From contig NZ_BALM01000002.1 of the NCBI RefSeq assembly GCF_000614975.1, positions 242,733 through 306,732 on the forward strand: a stretch of DNA of 64,000 bases. Reading direction: 5' to 3'. The notes under the pieces were generated by a model. It was not told the DNA's origin. It saw nothing but the letters and a program-made list of their open reading frames with translations, and ran no database searches. A program made the translations under genes and the position numbers. Every line of letters starts with the position of its first letter. Within the stretch, counting starts at the first letter, position 1. Of the stretch, positions 15,001 through 27,000 are shown in pieces. The stretch comes from Shewanella marina JCM 15074. Lineage in GTDB: Bacteria > Pseudomonadota > Gammaproteobacteria > Enterobacterales > Shewanellaceae.

Positions 15001-18000
15001 ATTTAGATATTAATGGTGATGATGAAGATGCGGTTACGCTAGCACCATTAGATAACAGTCCAGTACCAAGCAGTTATAGCGTTAAAGTGAATGTCACCAA
15101 TACGGGTAGCACTGCTGCAACCTTGTATGGTTGGATTGATTGGGATCGTAATGGTCACTTTGATGGTGATGAAGCAACCACCTATACCGTTAATGCTGGC
15201 ACTCATGGTCAGCTGGTTGAATTAACCTGGACCAGCTTTACTGGCATTACTGCCGGTGAAACGGTCGCGCGTTTCCGTTTAACTACAGATGCATTAACCA
15301 ATAGTCAAACCAATATGGCAGCGGAAGATACTCGCTCAATTGGTGGTGCCAGTGATGGTGAAGTGGAAGACCACTCCATTTATATTGGTAATCAAGATTT
15401 AGGTGATGCGCCAGATAGTTATCAAACCTTGATCAATAACAACGGTCCATTCCATGGTCAAGGTAAGTACACCACGCTTTATCTAGGTAATACCTATGTC
15501 AATGAAAATGATACTGATGGTATGCCAACAGCCGATGCAAGTGGCGATGATAATACCGGTAGTGATGATGAGCAGGGTATTAATCAGCCGCTTAGCTTAT
15601 TAAGTACTGCGGCGAGTAGTTATAGTGTCAATGTTAAATTCCGTAATGGTACAGGTCGTGATGCAACCGTTATTGCTTGGTTAGATAAAAACCAAAACGG
15701 TAAGTTTAGCGCTGATGAGGTGGTTGATCTGATTGATGGCAGTGCCTTTGTTGTTAACAATGTTGCTAATGGCGCTAACTTTACCACAGACACCTCTGCT
15801 AAAGCCTTTGTTTGGAATAATCTCTCAGGGTTAGCGCAAGGCAATATGGCATTAAGGGTACGTATTGCTAATCAGCCATTAACGGCTAATGATTGGGCGG
15901 GCGCCGCTATTACCGGTGAAGTCGAAGATTATATGGTCTATGTCGGAGAGTTTGACTTCGGTGATGCTGCGGATAATGCGGCTAATGCCAATTCAACCAG
16001 TAATCATAGAACTACCTTAAGCGACAATGGCCCATATCATGGCTTATCAAGCAGCTTATTTATGGGCGCAGCTACGCCAGATGCAGAAGCTGATAGTTAT
16101 AACTCTACTGGCGCAGCCGCTGCAAACGGTGATGACGATGATGCCAATGGTGATGATGAAGATGGTGTCACACTGGCGCCACTCGATAATAGTCCTGTAC
16201 CAAGCAGTTATACGGTTAAAGTGAATGTCACCAACAGCGGCACCAATAATGCGACTTTATATGGTTGGATTGATTGGGATCGTAATGGTCGTTTTGATGG
16301 CGATGAAGCCGCAACCGTGACGGTTGCAGCGGGCACTACTGCTCAACAAATTGAGCTGACTTGGACCAGCTTCACCAGTATTTCTGCTGGTGATACCGTC
16401 GCTCGTTTCCGTCTCACCACGGATGCATTAACTAATGCGCAAACGAATCAAACACTAGAAGATAGCCGTTCGTTTGGCGGTGCCAGCGACGGTGAGGTGG
16501 AAGATCATACTCTATATATTGGTAACCAAGATTTAGGTGATGCACCTGACAGTTATCAAACCTTAACCAGTAACAATGGCCCATTCCATGGTCAGGGCAA
16601 ATATACCACGCTTTATCTGGGCAATACTTATGTCAATGAAGGTGATACCGATGGTATGCCGACAGCCGATGCCAGTGGCGATGATAATACTGGCAGTGAC
16701 GATGAGCAGGGTGTTAATCAACCGCTGGCATTAACGTCAACAGCGATTACCAGCTATAGCGTTGATCTCAAATTCCGTAATAGTACGGGTAGCGATGCAA
16801 CCTTAGTGGCTTGGTTAGATAAAAACCAAGATGGCCAATTCAGTAGTGACGAAGTGGTTGACCTCATTGATGGTGCCGCTTTTGCCAGCAATAACGTGCC
16901 CAATAATAGTAATTTTACTACCGATGCAACAGCAAAGACACTCACTTGGAATGGCCTAACCGGGCTAACTCAAGGGGCGATGGCGCTGCGTATTCGTATT
17001 GCTAATCAAGCATTAACTGCTAATGATTGGGCGGGAATGGCGATTACCGGTGAAGTTGAAGATTATATGGTGTTTGTTGGTGGCTATGACTTTGGTGATG
17101 CCGCTGATAATGCTGCGAATGCTAATTCGACCAGTAATTATCGCACCACACTGAGTGATGGTGGTCCATATCATGGATTATCAAGCGATCTGTTTATTGG
17201 TGCTGCGCAGCCTGATATTGAAGTTGATAGCTATAACTCAACTGGTGCAGGTAATGCTAATGGTGATGATATTGATGCCAATGGTGATGATGAAGAGGGC
17301 GTTCAGCTTTCTGCATTAGATAACTCACCGTTACCGATCAGTTATTTGGCTAAGGTGCGAGTAACTAATAATACCTCGTCTGATGCAACGCTTTATGGTT
17401 GGGTTGATAGTGATCGTAATGGTCATTTCGATGAAGATGAAGTGGCAACACAAATCATTAGTGCGAACTCTGGCGATCAATTTGTCACCTTAACGTGGCC
17501 GGCCTTTAGCTCGGTATCGGCAGGGCAAACTGTGGCCCGTTTCCGTTTAACAACTGATCCATTAATTAATAGCCAGACTAATGCCACATTAGAGGATACG
17601 CGTTCAATTGGTGGCGCCAGTGATGGTGAGGTGGAAGATCACAGTCTTTATATTGGTGATCATGACTTTGGTGACGCACCTGATAGTTATCAGACTTTAA
17701 CTGCTTCACAAGGCCCAGCACATGGATTATTAAACAAAACAACCCTCTATTTAGGCACAAATAACATAGATGCTGAAGTCGATGGTCAGGTGTCAGGTGA
17801 TGCAACAGGCGATGATGCTACTGGTGATGATGAGAATGCATTACCAGCAATATTGCCAATTATTAATACCAGTGCCGCAGATTATACTGTGACCATTAAT
17901 TTACGAAATTCGACCACATCAGGCCAGGCTGCAACGCTAGTGGCTTGGTTAGATAGCAATCAAGATGGTAGTTTTAGTGCTGATGAAGTGGTTGATTTAA

Positions 18001-21000
18001 TTGATTACGATGGTCTCGGTGCCAGTACATTTAGCAGTGATAATATTCCATATAACAGTGCCGATAAGTCAGTTACGCTTACTTGGAATGGCCTATCAGG
18101 GCTGACTCAAGGGGCGATGGCATTAAGATTACGTTTATCAAAAGACAGTTTAACGGCTAACGATTGGCACGGCGTTGCCAGTAATGGTGAGGTCGAAGAT
18201 TATCTATTGTTAGTTGGTGCAGTCGATTACGGTGATGCGCCTGATACAGGTGTAGGCGTCGCCATCAATAATTATCGTACTAACTTTAATGATAACGGTG
18301 CCCGTCATATTACTTCTAGCACGCTATTTATGGGCGCAACCGCAACAGATGCTGAAACTGACGCCGTGTCGCCAAATATATTTGCATTAGGTGATGATAA
18401 CGATACCGCGGATGATGAGAATGGTATCAGTTTCGGGCCGTTATCAACCACTCAAACTGAGTTTAATGCGACTGCAACTGTAACCAATAGCGGCAGTAAT
18501 GGCGCTTATATTTATGCATGGATAGATTTTGACCGTAATGGTCGATTTGACCGTGATGAATTTATCTCTAATGGTGATAGCAATAGTGGCGGTGCATGGT
18601 GCTGGCATCAGGTCTCATGGATAGTGCAATCGCGCTGCAATGGACCAATATGCTAGGGCGTACTGTCAACTCTGATATTTATATGCGAGTGCGTATTAGT
18701 CATGATTTATTAGCTGACAGTGCGACTAGCACCAATGAAGATCCGCGCAGTTATGGTGCAGCTAGCTCTGGTGAAGTGGAAGATCACTGGATTATGGTGA
18801 CCAATAGCGCTGATAAAGGTGACTTATCTGAAACTTATCAAACCCCTGACACACTAGGCGGGCCTTGGCATACATTAGATGCTGGTCAAATTGTGATTGG
18901 TGCAGTAAGTGCTGATGCCGATACCACAAGTTTGGCATCAGCCATTGCCGATGGTGATGATAGCAGTGGTTCAACTCCTGATGATGAAGATGCCAATATT
19001 GTGGCTGCAAGCATAGGTGATACCAGTTATAGCACTGTGATTACGGTTAATAATAACACCGGCGTTTATACCTACTTGAATGCTTGGGTGGATTGGGATC
19101 TCGATGGCAGTTTTGAGGCTGATGAATACTTTAATACAACAGTGACCCATGAGGATACCAGTGCAACCTTAACTTGGAGCGGCTTCTCTGCACTGGCTGC
19201 AGGCTACTATCCAATACGGATAAGACATGGTGATATTCCATTAACAGCAACAGGTTTTGTGGGTTATGGCGGTGATGGTGAGGTTGAGGACCACCTAATT
19301 GAGGTTTCAGGAACAAGTAATTATGACTTTGGTGATGCCCCAGATAGCTTTGCTACCGTCAATGCAAGTAATGGTGCAAAACACATTATTGTCAGTGGCT
19401 TACAGATTGGTTCGACATCACCTGATACTGATGCTGATGCGGTACCATCATTAGCTGCTGATAGTGATGACTTATTAAATAGTGACGATGAAGATAGCCT
19501 AAGCTTACCTGTGCTATCTCCTTCAATGCGTAACTGGAGCATTGATGTTGCCGTCACCAATACCATCGGCACTGATGCCACCTTATATGCTTGGGTGGAT
19601 CATGATGTTGATGGCAAATTCCAAGCCGATGAGATGACCTCGGTTGTAGTACCTGATAGCACTAATGGTAATGTGACGCTTAATTGGACTAATTTGTCTG
19701 GTGGTACCGGTGGTGATGTTGGTGATAGTTATATTCGCTTACGTTTAACCACAGATGATTTAGATACTACCCAAGCAGATAATCCTGTAACTACGGATGT
19801 GGATGAGCGCAGTCAAGGTGAAGCAAGTAACGGTGAGATAGAAGATCATCAGCATAAAGTGACGTTCCACTTCTTACATATTACTCGAGGTGGCGGATAT
19901 GCTGATAATCCAGCCAGTATTGTCAGTGTCATGGAAGCTCATTATGGTGTCGGTTACGTGACCTACGATCAGCAAACAATGACCACTGCGACCGATCTGG
20001 TATTAGATGATTTATATGATTATCAGATGGTTGACCATGAGGCTGGTTATACCGGCGCGGAAACGCTTGTAGAATCTGCTGCTGATATCCGAACCTTACT
20101 AGATTACTACCGTAATGGTGGTGTACTGATGACCAACTTTGAGGGGCATCGTACCAGTGATGGTAGTGAATTTGTTAATGCTTATTATGCGCAGCAACTA
20201 GGGTATACAAGTGCAACGGCTAATGGACCTTCAGCGTGGAATGGTGGGGCTAATTTACCTCGTTTCCACCCATCAGCAGCTGCGGGGGCGCTTGCGCAGC
20301 AAGCGACGATACAAACCACTGGTTCACTATCATCGCTAATCGGTATCGATCATCGCAGTGTGCTTTATACCTTACCGACTGTAGCTGGTTCATGTAACGA
20401 TATTAACGCGGTCAATTGGTTAATCCCATGGGATCCAAGTGCAACCACTCAATATGGTTATCCAATGGGACAACAGGGTTTCTGGTATGGTACTGGCGAA
20501 ACGACAGAGACCTTCTATGCTGCGCTAAATCAAACTAATGATGATCAACTTGGACAGTATATTTATGAGTATTATGAAAATAGCGCTAACTTTAATGCTC
20601 GAAACAGTTGGGTCAGTAATAGCGCTAATGTTAATACTTTATGTCCTACCGAAGAGCTAGATTTTGGTGATGCACCGGATACTAGCTCTGCACAAACTGC
20701 CAATAATTACAGTACCGCTTATCAATTTAATGGGCCGCGCCATGTGGCTGGTAGTGATGTTTATTTAGGTACCACACCTACGGTTGAAACTGATGCTTAT
20801 GCCAATATAACTGCCGATGGCGATGTCGATGATGGCGTACTATTAACCGCTGCGTTCTCAGGTGTAAATAGTTATGATGTCAAGGTGTTAGTCACTAATA
20901 ACGCTGGCAGTGTGGCTAATTTGGTGGCGTGGTTTGACTATAACCGCAATGGTATTTTTGAAGCCTCTGAAGGTGTTACGGCGACTGTCGCTGATGGCAG

Positions 21001-24000
21001 TAACAATGTAACTGTGCCGTTGAGCTTTAATTTAGCCGGTAACTTGGCTGCCAATACTAATTACTATCTGCGTTTTAGAATTTCAACCGACCCATTAACG
21101 ACCGCCGATGAATTGGGTGAAGCGAGTGATGGTGAGGTCGAAGATTACCGCATTACTGTGGTTGCAGCAGGAGTGTCTGACGGTGGTGATGCACCGGATA
21201 GTTACCTGACTGCGTATCATGATGGTGGTCCATATCATACTAAGAGTACGCAAATGTACTTGGGTAGTAATGACGTTGATATTGAAGATGCTGTCGGTAG
21301 CAGTAATGCTGATGCCGATAATTTATCAGTTAATGATGACGAACAAGGATTGCAGTTGCCGCCGCTTTATGTGGGAGAAACTGAATATACCTTGCAAGCT
21401 CGTGCATATAATGTGGCAGGCAGTAATGCCAAAGTGGTGGCTTGGATAGATTGGGATCGTAATGGCACATTTGATGCCGATGAAGCGCAAATTCAAGATG
21501 GCTTACCACATAGCGGTGTTCTTAAATATGTCAGTTTAACTTGGACGGGCATCTCAGTCACTGCAGGGGATTACTTTGTTCGCGTCAGATTAATGCCAAG
21601 TGCTGATGCTATTGATGCGACAACACCTGGTGGTTATGCTTCTAACGGTGAGGTAGAGGATCATAAAATTACCGTGGCTGGAACGCCAACACCAAGCAGT
21701 GGTTGTACTAATGAGACCTTCTTTGAGCATGATTTTAGAAACTTTAATAATGATGGCTGGGTTATTGAGGGCTTAACCAGTACCGATCCTTATGTTGCTG
21801 CTTCTTCTGTTAATTATGGTTTCTATGTTATCTCTAACAGCGCTTGGGATGTGAGTTTAAGTCGTGTGATTCCAACTCAACCGGGTGAAACCGTTAAAGT
21901 TAATGTTTGGGTCGGACAATTAAGCCCTGCGGTAAATGATTACTTTGAAGTGTTCTTAGATGATCAATCATTAGGCATAGTGACTTCACCAACGATGACA
22001 GGCTCACACACTGTCCCGCAGCAAGTCTTTGTACAAGGTACCGCAACCAGCGCCAATATGACCTTGAAGCTAGTGATGCACCATGAAACCACTAGCAATA
22101 ATGACTATAACGTCACGGATATAACCGTTGAGCGTTTAGGCGTGGCAGGGGTAGCTTGTAGTTATGATTATGGTGATGCGCCAGATAGCTATAGTACCTT
22201 AGAAGCCAGTGATGGTGCGCGTCACGTATTAACCGGTAGTGCAGGTTATGTCAGTAATATGATTTTGGGTATCGAGCGTGATAGTGAAACCGATGGTCAG
22301 CCCAATACTGCCGCAGATGGTGATGATACTAATGGTACCGTCGATGATGAGGATATTATTGTGCCAGCGAGTATGGTTGCTGGTAACAGTACTGATATTG
22401 ATTATGTGATTGCTGGCACCGCGGGTTATCTAAATGTGTGGGTAGATGCAGATTTAGACGATCAATTTAGCACCGCCAGTGAGCATATTATCAATGACCA
22501 AGCGGTTGCGATTGGGGCTAATGTGTTGCCAACTGCGATCCCTTATCTTGGCAGTACTGGTACAAGTTATCTACGTATTAGGGTCTGTGAAGGTGAAAAT
22601 GAGTGTAATACTCCTGTAGGGTTTGCAGGCAGCGGTGAAATTGAGGATCACGCCTTTACATTAACTGCCCCAAGTATTGATTTTGGTGATGCACCCGATA
22701 CCAGCGTTGGCGTGGCTAATGGTAATTATCGTACCCTTTATAATGTTGATGCCAGCGATAGTGGCCCATTCCATACTCTTGATAGTAATCTCTATTTAGG
22801 GATTAATGCGGCTGATAGTGAAGCCGATGCCGATCAAAACATCAGTGCCAAAGGCGATGATATGAACGCCATTGTTGATGATGAAGATGGCTTACTGATT
22901 GCGCCATTAGTGTCTGGTAGCAGTAGTTATAGTATGACTACGGTAGTGACCAATAATACCGGCAGTGATGCATATCTATATGCTTGGATTGATTGGGACA
23001 ATAATGGCCGATTTGATAAAGATGAAGCCTTAGATGGTTCGGTGATCACTATCAGCAATGGTAATAATCAGCAGCCACAAGTGATCACTTGGTCAAGTTT
23101 ACCAAGCTTAACTGATGGTAATCAGTATTATATCAGAGCTCGCTTAACCACAGATTTATTGAGTGATAGCGCAACAGGCACAGATGAAGACCCACGTTCA
23201 TTTGGTGGTGCAAGTAACGGTGAAGTCGAAGATTACCGTGTTACTGTGGGTAGCCCTGACTTTGGTGATGATCCTGATAGCTTTATGACACTATTTGGCA
23301 GTGGTGGTGCTTACCATCCAGTCACAACCGATCTCTATTTAGGTGATGTTTATGCTGACAGTGAAACCGATGCGGTGCCAGATCCATTAGCCTTAACCGA
23401 TGATAATAATGCCAGTCCAGATGATGAGGACAGTATTAATGCCATCGCACCCATTAATATCACGAGTAGTAGTTATAACTTGACGGTTGAGGCTAATAAC
23501 AATAGCGGTAGTAGTGCGAACTTAGCCATATGGATTGATTTCAACTTAGATAATGTATTTGAAGCTTCTGAAGGTCTGTTAACTACGGTGCCAAATGGTA
23601 CTGATGAAGGCCAGTTTGAGTTTACGTGGACCGGCTTAAGTGGCTTAACCTCAGGTGTTGCCTATGCAAGGGTACGTATCACAACGGATCCACTCAGCTT
23701 GAGTGATTGGCATGCGCTGCCAGTGATGGTGAGGTTGAGGATTTCCAATTAGTCATGGGCGTGTTTGACTTAGGTGATGCGCCAGAAACCTATGGTACAG
23801 ATAGAGTCGATGCCAATGGTGAAGGTGTAGGGCCAATGCACAGTATTAGTAGCACTGTTTATTTAGGTACTAATGCAACAGATGCCGAAGCCAATGGTTT
23901 TGTTGATGGTATCGATAATAATGGCGAAGCCACTGATGATGATTTAGCCGGAAATGATGATGAAGATAGTGTCACCATTCCTGCGCAAATTAGCGCTCAA

Positions 24001-27000
24001 CCAACCAAGACAGTCTCTTTACCTGTATTAGTTAATACCGATGTTGATGCCAAGGTTTATGCATGGTTAGACTTTAACCGAGATGGTATTTTTGAGACCG
24101 CTACTGAGGCGGCAAATATTATTACACTCACCAGTACTGATAATAACACCAGTAAGTCTATTGACTTTGTGGTGCCAAATGATGTGGTTGAAGGCGGCAG
24201 TTATTTAAGAGTTCGAATATGTAGTGATAGCACCAGCTGTGATACGCCACATGGATTAGCCGATGATGGTGAAGTGGAAGATCATCGCGTCGAACTCGTG
24301 GTGTTATATGATTATGGTGATGCGCCTGAAGCCAAAGGTTACCAAACCACTTTTGTTAATAATGGTCCTCGTCATAAGCTTGGTAATGGTTATATCAGTC
24401 TCGGTACTGAGCTGGGGGATGAAGACAGTGATGGTTTCTCCGATGGTACGGATGATAACGGCAATGCCACCGATGATGATGATACCGGTACAACCGATGA
24501 TGAAGATGCGGTTGATATTCTAGATTATACCTATCTACGTAGTTCGGGTGATTTAAGCTTTACCATGGCCTGTAATGATCACGATGGCAGCAGCGATTTA
24601 GGGGCAACTGTCTATGGTTGGGTTGACTTTAATTTAGACGGTGATTTTACCGATAGCGGTGAATTTATCAGCGACGCTTGTGATGATACCTCGGATAGTG
24701 CCGATGGTACGGTGACTTTAGCCTTTACTGGTTATGATTTACCAGCACTTGGCAATACCATCTTACGTTTGCGTATTACTACCGATGTACTACTGCAAAC
24801 CGATGTTAACCTTGATGCCAGTAATGGTGAAATTGAAGACCATCAATTTAAGATTGATATTCCGCGCTGTGATATTACTGGACTTGATGGTGCAACGAGT
24901 TATACACCGTTGCAATCAGTGCAAATTAATGGCTCACCATTGACGATTGATCATATTGGTTATGGTGGTAATGGTGTTGCAAAAGAGGGTAGTAGACAAT
25001 CTTTTGAGTGGACTAACAATAGTACATATGGTTGTGGTGGTACTTCACCGTATATGGTGTTACACGATAGTGATAAGAGCACCAGTAGCCAAAATGCAAC
25101 TTGTGGCGCCAATAGTTTTAAAGATGTATTAATGTCAGCGGTAACCGGTACAGGTATCGAGGGCGATCCATATACGATATGGGGTTCTCGTTATTGGGAT
25201 AAAGACAATAACAATATTTATGATGGTGATGATATTAAGGTCGTGACTAAGGTGACTTACGTTAATGATGATCTGTTCTTTGACCAAGAATATTGTTTAG
25301 AGTCTGCCGAGGGCAGTAATACTAAACCAATCTCATTAGCCCAAGGTTTTGATACTTTCCTTAATGGTGGTGATGCCGGTGGTGCCTTTAGTGTGCCATA
25401 CAACCCAGCAACTTATAAACCTACAGGCACCACTCCGCCTTATGATTTAGTTGGTGTAGTGAAAAACTATGGTGTTGATGAGCAGTTTATGGGTTACGTT
25501 AAATTAGATACTCCGTGGGAATATTATTATTCAGGTAGCTATGGCGCTATGCTGGGAGCGAATAATCTTAATGGCGGTGATTTTAATTTAGATAACACTT
25601 TAGATGAGAACGTCGGTGTTGATAATGGTATGGGCGTGCAATGGTCATTAGGTGTTATTAATGAGCCTTCGACTCATAGTGTGCGTTTATTATTTGCAAC
25701 CTTAGGTGAGGCGCCGCTTTATGTTTATCCACATGATTTAGGCGATGCACCAGATACTGGCGCTGGAACGGGGCAAGGCAATTATCAAACGCTTGCTAGT
25801 GATAATGGCGCAGGACACCGCATTTTAGATGTGGATGAAGACGGTGAAGCTGATATTTTCCTTGGTACACTGTGGGATCGTGATTACGGTAGGCTTCAAG
25901 ATGCAAGTGCCTTAGCTGATGATAACGATACCAGTGATGATGAAGATGGCGTGACGGTACCGAGTGTCATTGGTACCGGCGGCGGTGAATCGATAGTGGT
26001 TAATGTCGGTAAAGATCCTGATGCGACTTTAGCTGCAATTCATGTGTATGCGTGGATAGATTGGAATCGAGATGGTGATTGGTTAGATGCTGATGAGCAA
26101 ATTATCTCAGATAGCAGTGCCACTATTGGTAATAATAATTACACGATTCCTGCACCAACTGCGACGGTGAATGGATTCAGCTATTTACGTGTTCGTGTTT
26201 GTCCTGATATGAGTTGTGATTCGCCAACCGGGATAACAGAGAGTGGTGGTGAAGTTGAAGATTATCAAGTGCTCTTGTCAGATCTTAATCTCGACGCGAC
26301 TTGTGACGCTTTCTTACAAACCAAATCTATTGATGGCGTTAATTTTGACTATGTCAGCCTAAATCCAAATGTATCACCATTTACGATGGCTAATATTCAA
26401 ACTGGTTTAGTCTATAGCAATCTCAATGCGTTAGCCTTTAGTCGTCAAACCGGTATTGTTTATTCAACTTATCGCAATGCGAGTGACAATATTGAAATCA
26501 TCATTACCGATAAAACCGGTTCTAGCTTTATCTCATTGGGCGAAATAACAGCGGACAGTGGTGCACCTTATATCATTAATAAGATTGATGGTGGCAGTAG
26601 TAAAACCTTTGTGGAAGGAGATGTTTTTGACTTATCGTCAGGCTTTGGCGCACCTAATATCGGTACCTTATCGCAAGATGGAAGTTACTACTATATTGCG
26701 CGAACTCAATGGGATAAGGCGATTATTATTGATTTAGCCGATAGAAGCTTTAGCGTGAAAGCTTTGCCTGCCGAGTTAATTGATACGCCTAATAATGCCA
26801 CCGCATTTGGTGCTGATTGGGCAGTATCTCAGCTTAATGGTCATATTTATGCGGTTGATTTAACGGGTGACCGTAACGCCGGAACGCCTAAGTTATTTGA
26901 TTATGATATTGCAACCAACACGGTCACGAGTATTGATTTAGATTATGGTACGCGTCTCAAACCAACAATGGGGGGAGGTGCATCAATTACCGATGATGGT

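Noticed and set aside
4485..17805. Minus-strand and alternate-frame ORFs within the giant gene (for example 4485-4790, 10434-10748, 13178-13450, 17578-17805)
   Set aside because: They run opposite to or out of frame with a strongly conserved repeat frame. Their low-complexity composition mirrors the GAT/GGT-rich repeat codons.
1902..23714. Frame breaks as programmed frameshifting or phase variation
   Set aside because: The homopolymers are only 2-4 bases before the loss, there is no slippery heptamer or long tract, and the same kind of break affects sucA and bioA.
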